Origin: Alopecurus myosuroides
Lineage: Eukaryota; Streptophyta; Magnoliopsida; Poales; Poaceae
Length of the DNA: 64,000 nucleotides
Assembly (NCBI GenBank): GCA_028641055.1
Contig: CM054060.1
Span: forward strand, 210,452,445-210,516,444
Direction: 5' to 3'
This document shows positions 29,914 to 42,836 of the stretch, in pieces. The position numbers were made by a program, and so were the translations under genes. The notes below the pieces were generated by a model. That model was not told the origin of the DNA and ran no database searches. It saw only the letters and a program-made list of their open reading frames with translations. How positions within the stretch are numbered: position 1 is the stretch's first letter; every line of letters begins with the position of its first letter.

Positions 29914-32900
29914 CATGGTATGTCATAAAACGGTATTTGGGGGAATTCAGACGATCCGGAGCCCCATCTCCGGATAAACCATAGCCCCGATGGGAAAAAG
30001 ACGGAATTGTCATTCTGCCCCTTCTACATGAGCCGGAAGGGGGTAGCAAAGTGGAACCAATTTCTTGGTTGTGTTAGGTTAGGCCAAAGGAACACCCAAT
30101 ACAATGGTAGGGCCCACCTCTTGGAAATATTCCCCCAGCTCCGTCAGATCCGGGAGTTTCGGGCTCTAGGTAGTCCTAGAACACGCTAGAGAGAATCCGA
30201 CGCCGGTGTAGCCCTTACACAGAGAGAGAGGGACTCTTGGGCATCCAAGAACCATGACAAACTCTAACACACTTGGTATGGTATACCATGGATTTGGTGG
30301 CATTCATACGATCCGGAGCCGCCTCTCCGGATAAACCATAGCCCCGCTAGGAAAAAGACGGAATTGTCGTTCTGCCCCTTCTACATGAGCCGGAAGGGGG
30401 TAGCAAAGTGGATTCCATTTCTTGGTTCTGTTAGTTTAGGTCTAAGGAATACCCAATACAATGGTAGGTCCCACCTCTTGTAAAGATTCCCCCAGTTCCG
30501 TCAGATCCGGGAGTTTCGGGCTCTTGGTAGTCCTGGAACACGCCTGAGAGAATCCGACGCCGGTGAAGCCCTAACACAGAGAGAGAAGTAATCTCGGGTA
30601 TACAAGACCATGACACACTCTAACACACATGGTATGTCATACCATGGGATTTAGTGGCATTCATACGATCCGGAGCCCCCTCCAGAGAAACCATAGCCGC
30701 CCATTGGGGAAAAAGGCGGAACGGCCGTTCTGGCCCCTCTACGTGAGCCGGAAGGGGGTAGCAAAGTGGAACCAACTGTTTGGTTGTGTTAGGTTAGGCA
30801 CAAGGAACACCAAAGAAAATTTTCGGGTCCACCTCTTGGCAAGATTCCCCTAGTTCCGTCAAATCTGGGAGTTTCGGGCTCTAAGTAGTCCTGGAACCCG
30901 CTAGAGAGAATCTGACGCCGGTGAAGCCCTAACACAGAGAGCGAGGGACTCTTGGGAATCCCAGACCCATGACACACTATAAGACACATGGTATGGTATA
31001 CGTACCCTGGGATTTGGTGCATTCAGACGATTTGGAGCCCCCTCCGGAGAAACCATAGCACCGGTGGGGAAAAAGACGGAACTGTCGTTCTGCCCCATCT
31101 ACGAGGGTCGGAAGGGGGTAGCAAACTGGAACTAACTTCTTTTTTGTGTTAGGTTAGGCCGAAGGAACACCCAAGAGAACTGTAGGGCCCACCTCTTGGC
31201 AAGATTCCCCCACTTCCGTCATACCCGCGAGTTTCGGGCTCTCATTAATTAGTCCTGGAACCCGCGAGAGAGAATCCAACACCGGTGAAACCCTAACACA
31301 GAGAGTGAGGTAATGTCAGGTATCCAATACCATGACACTCTAACACACATGGTATGTCATACCACGGGATTTGGTGGCATCCTTACGATCTGGAGCCCCC
31401 CTCCGGAGAAACCATAGCCGCCCACTGGGGAATTAGGCGTAACTGCCGTTCTGGCCCCTCTACGTGAGTCGGAAGAGGGTAGTAAAGTGGAACCAATTGT
31501 TTGGTTGTGTTAGGTTAGGAACAAGGAACACAAAAGAAAATGTTAGGGTCCACCTCTTGGCAAGATTCCCCCTAGTTCCGTCAAATCCGGGAGTTTCGGG
31601 CTCTAAGTAGTCCTGGAACCCGCTAGAGAGAATCTGACGCCCGTGAAGCCCTAACATAGAGAGCGAGGGACTCTTGGGAATTCCATACCCATGAAACACT
31701 CTAACACACATGGTATGGTATACGTACCATGTGATTTAGTGGCATTCAAACGATCCGGAGCCCCCTTCGGAGAAACCATAGCCCCACGGGGGAAAAAGAC
31801 GGAACTGTCGTTCTGCCCCATCTACGAGAGTCAGAAGGGGGTAGAAAAGTGGAACTATCTGCTTGGTTGTGTTAGGTTAGGACCAAGGAACACCCAAGAG
31901 AACTGTAGGGCCCACCTCTTGGCAAGATTCCCCCAGTTCCGTCACACCCGGGAGTTTCGGGCTATCATTAATTAGTCTTGGAACCCGCGAGAGAGAATCC
32001 AACACCGGTGAAACCCTAACACAGAGAGTTGGGTAATCTCGGGTATCCAAGACCATGACACTCTAACACACGTGGTATGTCATTAAACGGGATTTGGTGG
32101 CATTCAGACGATCTGTAGCCCCCTCTCCGGATAAACCATAGCCCCGCTGGGAAAAAGACGGAATTGTCGTTCTGCCCCATCTACATGAGCCGTAAGGGGG
32201 TAGCAAAGTGGAACCAATTTATTGGTTGTGTTAGGTTAGGCCGAAGGAACACCCAATACAATGGTAGGGCCCACCTCTTGGAAATATTCCCCCAGCTCCG
32301 TCAGATCCGGGAGTTTCGGGCTCTAGGTAGTCCTAGAACACGCTAGAGAGAATCCGACGGCGGCGTAGCCCTTACACAGAGAGCGAGGGACTTTTGGGCA
32401 TCCAAGACCCATGACACACTCTACCACACATGGTATGGTATACCATGGGATTTGGTGGCATTCAGACGATCCGGAGCCGCCTCTCCGGATAAACCATAGC
32501 CCCGCTAGGAAAAAGACAGAATTGTCGTTCTGCCCCATCTACATGAGCCGGAAGGGGGTAGAAAACTGGAACCAATTTCTTGGTTCTGTTAGGTTAGGCG
32601 GAAGGAACACCCAATACAATGGTAGGTCCCACCTCTTGGAAAGATTCCCCCAGTTCCGTCAGATCCGGGAGTTTCGGGCTCTAGGTAGTCCTGGAACACG
32701 CCCGAGAGAATCCGACGCCGGTGAAGCCCTTACATAGAGAGAGAAGTAATCTCGGGTATACAAGACCATGACACACTCTAACACACATGGTATGTCATAA
32801 CATGGGATTTAGTGGCATTCATACGATCCGGAGCCCCCCTCCGGAGAAACCATAGCCCCCCGCTGGGGAAAAGGCGGAACTGCCGTTCTGGCCCCTCTAC

Positions 32901-34068
32901 GTGAGCCGGAAGGGGGTAGCAAAGTGGAACCAACTGTTTGGTTGTGTTAGGTTAGGCACAAGGAACACCAAAAAAAATGTTAGGGTCCACCTCTTGGCAA
33001 GATTCCCCTAGTTCCGTCAAATCCGGGAGTTTCGGGCTCTAAGTAGTCCTGGAACCCGCTAGAGAGAATCTGACGTCGGTGAAGCCCTACCACAGAGAGC
33101 GAGGGACACTTGGGCATCCCAGACCCATGACACACTATAACACACATGGTATGGTATACGTACCATGGGATTTGGTGTCATTCAGACGATCCGGAGCCCC
33201 CTCCGGAGAAACCATAGACGCGCTAGGGAAAAAGACGGAACTGTCGTTCTGCGCCATCTACGAGAGTCGGAAGGGGTAGCAAAGTGGAACTAACTGCTTG
33301 GTTGTGTTAGGTTAGGCCCAAGGAACACCAAAGAGAACTGTAGGGCCCACCTCTTGGCAAGATTACCCCAGTTCCGTCACACCCGGGAGTTTCGGGCTGT
33401 GATTAATTAGTCCTGGAACCCGCGAGAGAGAATCCGACACCGGTGAAACCCTAACAAAGAGAGTGAGGTAATCTTGGGTATCTAAGACCATGAAACTCTA
33501 TAACATATGGTATGTCATACCATGGGATTTGGTGGCATTCATACGATCCGGAGCCCCCCTCCGAAGAAACCATAGCCCCCCGTTGGGGAAAAAGGCGGAA
33601 CTGCCGTTCTGGCCCCTCTACGTGAGCCGGAAGGGGGTAGCGAAGTGGAACCAACTGTTTGGCTGTGTTAGGTCAGGCACAAGGAACACCAAATAAAATG
33701 TTAGGGTCCACCTCTTGGCAAGATTCCCCTAGTTCCGTCCAATCCGGGAGTTTCGGGCTCTAAGTACTCCTGGAACCCGCTAGAGAGAATCCGACGCCCG
33801 GTGAAGCCCTTACATAGAGAGCGAGGGACTCTTGGGCATCCAAGGCCCATGACACACTCTAACACACATGGTATGGTATACCATGGGATTTAGTGGCATT
33901 CAGACGATCTGGAGCCACCTCTCCGGAGAAACCATAGCCCCGTTGAGAAAAAAGATGGAACCGGCGTTTTGGCCCCTCTATATGAGCCGGAAAAGGGGTA
34001 GCAAAGCGGAGCCAAATGTTTGGTTGTGTTAGGTTAGCCTCAAGGAACACCCAAGACAATGGTAGGGT
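29914..34068 (+). repeat. 360-bp satellite array, right part, with higher-order structure
   Basis: Anchors lie near 30069, 30426, 30784, 31144, 31505, 31866, 32226, 32584, 32942, 33302, 33662 and 34024. The type order A, A', B, C, B', C' repeats every 2157 bp (30069 to 32226). With the retroelement and one target copy removed, 17987 to 30069 is 2154 bp. The array stops abruptly inside a monomer at about 34068. Confidence 0.92.
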
Positions 34069-34379
34069 AATGTATTTATTATTAGTAATAATTTATGTCA
34101 GTAATTTATAGATGTCTTCCCATTATCCTTAAATAACATATTTCAATTATGGTTATCTTTTTAGGCCATCCATCATGTATCCAACGGCCAGCAATGTTCT
34201 CCAGCCAATGTACCAAAATCTGGCGGGCACAGAAAATTTCGCGTCGCCCACCCAAATTATCGACCAAAAACTTTGCCGCCTATGCCGCCCTAAATTTCGA
34301 ACCTCTCCCTCTTATCTGCCCCCTTGCCGAAATTTCCCCTCCTCTTCTTGTCCGAAATCCCCCTTTCCTCCTAAACCCC
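34069..34379. other. AT-rich left flank and leader of the CACTA-like element
   Basis: No gene is seen. Sequence at 34200-34240 (CCAAAATCTGGCGGG, then AAAATTTCGCGTCGCC) resembles the reverse complement of about 56030-56090, so the two regions may be diverged inverted copies. Confidence 0.4.
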
Positions 34380-34680
34380 ATCTACTCCGCCCCGGCCTTC
34401 CACCTCGCCCTGTAGCTCGCCTTCTCGGGCTTCCACCTGGCTGTCCCCGCTCTTCCACGTCCCCATGCAGCTTGCCTTCCCGGGCTTCCACCTTGCCGTC
34501 CCCGGTCATCCACCCCGCCGCTCAGCTCGCCTTCCTGGGATTCCACCTCGACGTCCAGGACGCCATCCAGATCTGCCACCTCGCTGTCCAGATTTGATAC
34601 CTCGCCGTCAAGATCTGCCATCTCGTCGTCCAGGTCGTCCTCAAGATCTGCCACCTCGCCTGCCTGGTAGCCGTCAAGTT
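34380..34680. repeat. Minisatellite in the leader of the CACTA-like gene
   Basis: Degenerate units built on CCACCTCGCCGTCC and AGATCTGCCA. The same motif occurs in the opposite orientation at 55380-55835. Confidence 0.65.
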
Positions 34681-35105
34681 CCTTTGGTCAGAGTTTTCTT
34701 ATTTTCGAGCTTGTATAAAGCTTAAGATCACTTCTCCTGCGATCCTATCATACTTAGGTCCACAAATTAGATTACTGATATGATATGGTCAAATAGTGAA
34801 TTGCATCACTAAGATTTTCTAACTCTATGTTGTCACATCCCAATGAAAGATAAGGCTATTTGTGAAGAACATGTATGCGCTATTTATTTTCATTTATTCG
34901 CATAAATCATCAATTCTAGACTTATATTGTAAGCTATTTATTTCCATTTATACCATGTCCACCATCTAGATAAGGCATGCCTTGCATGATAGCTCAACAA
35001 TAAAGGTACTTATGTTGTGTGGAACTGCTGGCTTAATTACTGTTCTTCCATGTATTTTGTGCTACTATCCTAGTTGATTTGGTACATATGAACCGTGCAA
35101 CTTAG
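34681..35105. other. Probable intron of the CACTA-like gene
   Basis: AT-rich with no coding signal. It ends at a CTTAG acceptor at 35105. Confidence 0.35.
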
Positions 35106-35480
35106 GAACATTAAAGTCAAGAGTACACCTGGTAGGACAAAGATGCCTCCTGGTGGACATGGTTGTAAACGCAAGCGCGTCAAGGCCCATAGTGAGCATG
35201 CAGTTGCCCATGTCCATCCGTATGCAGATGACGAACTCAAGCGACCAATGGTCCAAGACGTGGAGGCAGCTCCCCAAGGCCAGCAGGAAGCTGCCCAATG
35301 CGAGCAGGCACTTGCCCATGGCCAGCTGGAAGCTGCCCAACAGAAGAAGGAGGCTGACCACCGTGAGGAGGTAGCCGCCCAATGCGAGCAGGTACCTCCC
35401 TACGGTGAGCTATCAGGTGTGCAAGGCGAGCTGTCACCATTCCTAGGAGAGGGGCAAGGTTCCCAAGTCGAGGAGCAAGG

Positions 35481-38400
35481 TGTAACATCCCAAAGTTTGC
35501 TACATTAGGGTGTGTGGTGTGTGTTCATCTCATACATGCATAAAAACATTGGTTAAAATTTTGCATTTGAAAATAACAAATGAAATGACCAAAAATCACT
35601 TAAAGTGATCACCCAAATTTTTGTTCTAAAAATAATTTCAATTTTGGAAAGCAAATACATGGTGAGCTTGCAAATTTCATAAGGTTTTCAAAACGTATTT
35701 TTGCCAATTTTTATCTTTACAAAAAGGCCCTCAAATCTCAGTTTTATGTTTCGTTTTCTAAGAGAGAAGGACCTCCTAGTAAATTTCAGAAACTCTAGGG
35801 GGTTTTCCAAAATCGGCCTTTTCTTTTTTCCTTTCTCTTTCGTCTCCGGCCAGAAGGACAGGGCGGCGATGCGGTGGCCTTGCCACCTCCTGCTTCCCGA
35901 GCAGACGAGGGGATGAAGACCCTGGAGGCGTCTGAATCGCTCTCGCCCTGCAGAAACCGCACCCGAGCCCTCCTCTCTCCCTCTGCTTCTCCCTGCACAT
36001 CCGGAACCCTAGCACAACGGCGATCCAGCGCCGCCGTCCCTCTGAGCATCCTCTGCTCCCGCCAAGACCACGAGGAGAAGCACAACCGTCTCCTCCTTCG
36101 CCTCGAGCACTCCCGTGAGCTGGGATGGACGGAGCCGCGCGAATTCGACCCATCTTCCTCGGCTCCGGTGAAGCTCCGCCACGGAAACGCCGCCATCTCC
36201 GGCCTCCTCCACTCCAATTGGCCGTCCGCACGCGTCAAGGGTGAGGCCCTGCCCCTCTGGATAGCCCCGTTCTCCTTCTCTTGCACCGGAACGCCGTCGC
36301 CGTCGTCTCCCGTAAGCGCCGCCGCAGAAACCTCGACGCCGGCGAGCCCTCGGCGGCTATTAGAGGGCGGCGCCGCCACCTTTAGGTGCGCGTGCTAGTG
36401 CCGGTTCCAACGCGCCAACCCGCGCTTGCGGGAGCGCAGTGGTTCGCCGCCGGCGACCATTACTGTCTCCGGCGAGCCATCCGCTGACGTCATCTTGACG
36501 TCAGCGTGACCTCAGCCACGGCCACCTGTCAACCATTTTGTTTAATTAAAAAGAAAAATTCAAATTGACAAGTGGGCCCCACTTTTTAATAATTACAGAT
36601 TTTGGTTTAAAATGAAATAATTAATAACTTCATTTTGGTAACTCAGAAAAATATGAAAAATACATGGTTGAGTTCAGAAAAATATTTCAAACCCAAATAT
36701 GTCACTTTTATACATGTTTGACAAACTTTATTTTTGGGCATTATTTAAATGCAATTAAATCATCTAAAATAAAGAAAATTAGATTTTAATCAATAAAATC
36801 AGAAAAATACAAGTTATATACCAAAATGCTCAAAATGACAAATGCAACTTGTTTATGACGTTTTCAAACCCAGTTGAGCAACTAAAATGGTACTCACTTT
36901 TATAATCGCCCGAAAACCCCTCCGGGGTCTATTTTCGGGGTAATTTCAGTAAAATTGCTTAACCAACATCCAAACCCTAGCAACCCATTGAACATGCCTA
37001 GGGCTTTATTTCAGTGCATTAACTTGCTCATGCATACATGTGGTGCATTGCATCGATGCCATGATTGATTGTTATTTCTCTTTCGGTGTTGTTTCCCCCT
37101 CGGTAGAACGCGACTCCGAAGAGAAGGGCAGCAGTCCAATGGCGAATACTTGATCTTAACCGACAAGTCAAGCACTTATTCCAGAAGATCTTTATCTGGT
37201 TTTCTTATAACCAAGGCAAGCATAACCTCTTATCTGCTCATATATGGTTTTCAAAGTGATTTGAATCTCGTACTTGCATTCGGTTCCAAACTATTTGATG
37301 TCAGTAGATAGAATTCTCCTATATACTGCATAACCTATATATCCTGATCCACTGCTCCTAGCAGCTATAGGTTTGTTTGTGCGCGCTCCGCTAAACCCTG
37401 TGAGTCTTGCTTAGCCATGCCTAGTTGTGATCTGATCCATCCGGTTGATGAATCTGGTCAATACGTGAATCTACTATGTCAGGTTTTTATGATTTGAGTT
37501 ACCTTTGATAACTTGACTAAATACTGGCATGGATGTGAGGCCACAATGGGTTGTGGCGTTTTGTCCTGTTCATGCCCCTAGGAGCGAGTTCTCGCCTTCG
37601 AAGCCAAGACTGAGCGTGCAACCACACGCGGGGCCTAACAGACCGCGCTCGACTAACTAACTTGTTTGGCCACGTCCATGAGTCACGTAGTTTGATCTTT
37701 CCATCTGCGTGTGAGTCAGAAAACGATTTGGAGAAAACTTAGGGCGTGACCGGGACAAGTGATGGACGTACACGGATCTTGTTCCCGACTCACAGAACAG
37801 GTGCCGTCAGGAGGTGGCCAACTCCCTGTTGACGGGGTGGCCCTGTTTGGGTTGACTCATGGATAGGGTCGAGCAAGGTAAAGGTCGTGGCCAGCCACCC
37901 TCTGCCGCGCTCCATGGACGAGCGTACATGTGGCGTTAAGAGTCGGATGGTACGTGTGGGTAAAGTGTACCCCCTGCAGGGATAAATCTCCTCGAGAAGC
38001 CGTGTCCACGGTTACGGACGACTTGGCAACGGATTCTGTGATCATAGATAACTTCAACGGAATGACTAAAACTTGTTAAACAATGAATGAAGGGTGCCTC
38101 CCCGGAGATGCCGGGAGGGGTGATCCTTGTAGCGTGTGAGGTGCTGGTAATGATGTTGGTGGATTGAAAAGATGATGATTACAGTAGTGAGTTTCTCATC
38201 TGTTTTGAAAACCTTCTATGAGACGTGCTATTCCTCCTCTATTTGGAAAATAAAGATTGCTTTACGCAAAACAGCCTTCATAAAACCTTTCTGAAGTTAG
38301 CAGATATATAATAGGTTAATTAAGTCTTGTTGAGTACCTCCCGTACTCAGGTTTGCTTAATTTTGGTTCAGGTGGAGTTCGTCACTTCAGTGATGGTTCG

Positions 38401-39049
38401 ACGTGGACATCGACGAGTAGTTTGGGGTTCCCAGGTAGCAGCCTGGAATCTATGGGCTGGGACGTCGACTTATGTTGCGGCCTCTTAGGCCTTTTTGGTT
38501 CTTGTTGATTAGCAACATAATTTGCCTTCCGTTGTCTGATGAAATGTTGGGTCGTGTGACCTCTGTTTGTAAGCTACTCTAGTAACACCTGTTAATAAAG
38601 CTTCATGTTTAGAGTACTGCTTTGATCGGTTGTTGGTTTCGAGCTCATTGTTATACAGTTTTGGCTATGCCTGCATAGTTGTCGCAGTCGAGGGGTTGTG
38701 GAGCCGATGATCCATGTCCGAGCCCGCCTGTCGATGTGATCGGCCTGGGGCGAGGTAACCCCAGTAACCCTCGATTGTTGTTGCACTTTCTGGACACATA
38801 GCATCTCTGTATAGCTTTGGTCCCGTTTCCTTCAGTTTCATTCGATTCGTGGACGCTTTGATATGCATAGTTGGTTATGACTAGCATGGATACAAGGAGT
38901 AGTAGACTGGGGATCCGGACTACGTGCCGATGAATCCAGTCTGCCTGCCGTTGTTTGTTGCGTCCGGGGCTGGTAACCCTGAAGCCCTTGTGGGTCCATG
39001 TCTAGGAGCACATAACAGTATGTATATCTCTGGGTCCGGGGTCGTGACA
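35481..39049 (+). repeat. 5' LTR of the long-LTR gypsy element
   Basis: 3569 bp. A GC-rich block at 35860-36400 yields long ORFs on both strands, but they are not recognisable proteins. The last part (38320-39049) is followed directly by the primer site. Confidence 0.95.
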
Positions 39050-40659
39050 AGTCTTGGTATCAGAGCAGGACTGCCTGTAGGAAAACCTTATTGCTTGGTC
39101 GATGTCGAGTCTAGTGATTATGAAAACTATTTTGAAAGTCGAAATGGATTGTGAAAAACCTTCTTAGGATTCTTTTTACTCCTTATCTGGTATCGCTCTA
39201 ACTCCGGGTCATCTTACCTGTTTTGATTCGAAAAGGTTTTGCTATCTCTTCGAGTCATTCAAAACCTAGGTGCCTTCTCTGGCAAGACGTTTTCTACCCA
39301 AGTTGACCTAGTGTTATAGTTTCTAGAGTCGTGTGTGTTCCGTATTCTGTTATCTCTCGTTTCAACTGGGAGATTCCTTTCCATCATAATCTCTCAGAGT
39401 TGTGTGGGTTCCACATACTCCTGTTCTAATATCTCAAAATCCTGAACCTCGAGATCTGCTTTTCATCTCGAATGTATCTGTTATCCTCTTCTCAAGTTCT
39501 TCCGGAGTTATGTTTGGCTTTTGAAAGTCACCTCGTGATTGCTACTCGTAGTGTCCTTGAAGTCACTAAGATAGTAGTTCCTCCTTTCTCTGTGTTTTTA
39601 ACCTTGGACTTGAACCGAAGGTCCCGGAATGTGCTGAGTTGTGGTGGGTTGAACCATGTGGTTTCATAACCATGTGATGCTCACGCTATCAGTACAGGAT
39701 GCTGACCTTTAACCCAAGTTCTGTTTCCTTGGATCTTGAAAAATCTGATCTACCTCGGGATGGCTAGGTAATCTCAGATCCAATAGCCGTAGGCCTTCCT
39801 CTGGAACCAAAAGGAATCATAACAAGAATGTTCTCTATGGTTCCCATATCCTTGTTCTTGATTCAGCTATACCTCCCTTTTAGCATGGGTTTTACAAAAG
39901 AGTATCACCTGTGCATTCCCCATGATCTCTGGATTCCCCGGAGCATGTTCCTACCTTCCAGTTGCACTCAAATATCCATCCGTTGTTTTGAAACCAAGTT
40001 ACATATGAGTGTTGGATTCTTCCGATGCATTTGTTCTTGTTTTCTGTCAAAACATTCCACCTTGGGATGTCAGGAGAAACAAACTCCAGAACCTCGTTCA
40101 TCTCTAGGACCAGGTTAAAGTTTTGTAATTCGCAGATTAAAGAAGTTTCGTTAGCTTCTGTTCTGTTCCACCTTCCAGTATCACACTCTTTATATCAAAA
40201 GGTTGTGTTAAGTATCATGGCCTTATAGATGAAGTGATGCTCTCACACATCCCCACTCCCCCTTCCTCCAAGCTTGATTGCTTGAGAATGTTGGGTGTGC
40301 ATTGACATGTGTATCAGGTACTCCTAGCATTTCTTATTGCTTCGAAAAATCTAAGAACCATCTGTATCCTTCTTAGCACTATCGGTCACCCGGTCTCTAC
40401 CTAAAGTCGGTCGTGTTACCAAATCCGTTCATTCCGGTGCACATTGTTGCTCAGAGAGTTAGGTTCATACCAAAGCTCTCAAGATCTTATCGGTTGCTTT
40501 GAAAAGCATGCCTCCTTTCGATTTCCAAGACATACCGGTAGGTTGTGATATTCTGGTTGTCTTTCTAGAAGTATCACCAGGTTTTACCTGACCATAATGT
40601 CTAAGCAAAGGGTAATTTGAATTACTCTTTCCTCCAAGAGAACAATGATGTATATCCTG
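39050..40659. other. Degenerate interior of the long-LTR element, left part
   Basis: This is the position of gag and protease in an intact element. I see no frame that I can recognise; stops are frequent in all plus-strand frames. Confidence 0.5.
39055..39066 (+). other. Primer-binding site, initiator methionine tRNA type
   Basis: TGGTATCAGAGC, complementary to the 3' end of plant initiator tRNA-Met, starts six bases after the LTR. Confidence 0.85.
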
Positions 40660-41208
40660 GACAAGTAGGTTGAGCTTAAACAACAACTTGGAGAGCTGAA
40701 AGACAAAATCTCATCCTAACTGGATCCTCTGTTAAGGGATGTCTAGTTTCCTTCGCGTTGAAGCAGGATATTACATCCTTTGTGGAAAAGCTATCACTCC
40801 ACCTCCTGATTTGATTTGGGCTATCGTCAAATCGAGAAAAGATCCAAGGATTATCTTGATGGTGCTTATACTCATGGTGTTTTGCCGAGTACATCTTCAT
40901 GTCCTATGGTCTGACCAATATTCTGCCTTGTTCATATAGCATATGAATCCCTCTTTTTGGAGTGTTTTGATAAGTGTGTTTTCGAGCCCATCGATGACAT
41001 TCCTATTTTCTCCAAGTTGCGAGAGGGTCATGTTGAACAACTGGCACTAATGTTGGAAACTTTCGAGAACCATCTTTGTGTCATCACGAAGTTTGTGTTC
41101 TGGATGTTCGAAGTGGCTTACTCCAGTCCATGTGCTTCTGGTGAAAGTTGTCGCCATGGATCTGAATATAGTTTCCTTGTTCCTTCGGGAATAATCCCAT
41201 GTCAGTGA
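40660..41208 (+). pseudogene. Reverse transcriptase relic
   Basis: With stops ignored, the plus strand shows ELKQQLGELKDK, then a Y.QI stretch, then GLTN, then CFDKCVFEPIDDIPIFSK, and HVEQLALMLETFENH. These match in order the RT thumb-proximal helix, the palm, the PFGLTN motif and the F(I/V)DD active-site region of gypsy RT. The catalytic pair survives as IDD. Multiple stops and frameshifts make it non-functional. Confidence 0.7.
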
Positions 41209-42820
41209 TGCATGTGTGGACTACTCTTAAGATGGTAGGTTGTTACCTTCATTCATTTGAGGAAGTTTGCATCCACACCAAGCCACTGACTAATTATTCG
41301 TGAAAGAGAAGAAGTCTAAGACCTTCGTTATCTTTGTTATCATCTTTGTCACAAGGACTCCGATGTGTTTTGTTGCAACTAAACCATGTAGATGCAACCG
41401 TCTTTCGCAAGTTGCTAATACATGAGTTCTGCAATCTTGCTCATCTTCTTGAGCTTGGCATCATAGTCCATATCTTGAGAATCCACTAAAGGTATCTCGT
41501 TGATAACCGGAGCAATCTCTTCGTTCAAACACACTGAGTCTTGTTTTTAAATCCACTACCCAGAGCTGAATCTCAAGCATCAATGATGGTTGGTGTTTCC
41601 TCAAGAATATGGAATTAGGTTCATTTGAAAATCCGGCAAGGTTGGTGTTGTGGTTGACACAATTAGCCGGAAGACCTAATGTCATATTTTTTTGAATCCG
41701 TAAGAACAACCACTCCCCGTGAGAATTCTTGTGTGGTTAATCCTAACAAGTTTTCCTCCCCGTTCTTCCAAACCGGAGTTCTACTTTCACGTAAAGGTCT
41801 ACCCACGGCTTACCGTAAGCCTGATCTTGGTATCTAGAACGTCCAAGATAACTTGGAAGTTGATCTTTCCAATGTCTCTCCGTTGAACCTCCAAAACCTT
41901 TGTTCCAGTGGAAACAAGTTCATCATGAGAACATCTCGTGGTGTTCTGTAACCACCATTCATCAGTTCCCTTTTTCAAGTTGTTTGTACTTGAAGTTCCG
42001 TTCATCTCACACATTGTCTGAATTTGTCAGTCACATCAGCCATGGGATCTTGACCATGTGGTAAACGTATTGCTACTTTAAGTTCACCATAGGAAACAGA
42101 TTCCCTATTCCTTCTGGTGTTTCAACCCTCGTTGGTTACCCATCCTTATGGTGTGATCAAGAATTCCTCCTTTGTTACGGTGCCTCAACTTCTTTTGGTT
42201 ACTCATATTCTGTCGTGAAGTAACATCCTGTTCTTTGACAAGGATTTCAGGAAAACTGTTACGGAATGGTTGAAAGTTCCTTCATCTTCCGTGTCCACTC
42301 CGAAGAGTGAACATGATCATGTATCAACTTTTCTCCGACGCACGAATTACAGTGTTTTCTCGTGTTTTCCCTCGTCTACGGATATTACTTTGTGGTATCC
42401 AAGACCATTCCCTCCATTTTGGTTATCTGTTTGAAGAAACCTCGATATCATAAGTTGTTCAACCTATTTTTTTCAAAAAGGATTTAAAGTCTTGTGCAAA
42501 GCTCATATTCCAAATCCTTTCAAGAACCATCGTCCATAAACTTGAAACCATCTTTTATTCCCTCCGTTACCTTGATGTGTTTCATGTCTGTTAACTCGAC
42601 AGTTCTTTACGGACATTCTTGTCATGAGTTAGCCATGAGATACTCGATCTTCGTGAAGATCATTTCCTAAGAGTTTCCCTCTTACCTAAGGTGTATCCGT
42701 TCAATACTTCAAGATGCTACGGATCAACCTCTTCGATAAGAGAACCATAAGGTTCAAGAAGAACGTTCAAAACCGGTGTTCCTTTTTCTTCTCCTTCGGG
42801 AATCTCGGGACGAGATTCTT
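41209..42820. other. Degenerate interior of the long-LTR element, right part
   Basis: This is the expected place of RNase H and integrase. No domain is recognised and no long frame exists on the coding strand. Confidence 0.45.
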
Positions 42821-42830
42821 GTAAGGGGGG
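42821..42830 (+). other. Polypurine tract of the long-LTR element
   Basis: GTAAGGGGGG lies six bases before the 3' LTR. Confidence 0.65.
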
Positions 42831-42836
42831 TAGATT

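Noticed and set aside
17946..34068. Many 60-150 codon ORFs in the satellite, some repeated in several monomers
   Set aside because: They arise from the repeat itself, occur on both strands, lack start or splice context and are broken in sister monomers.
35776..36398. Long ORFs on both strands (up to 194 codons), repeated at 43132-43754
   Set aside because: They lie in the GC-rich part of the LTR and exist twice only because the LTR does. Overlapping frames on both strands and no known domain point to composition.
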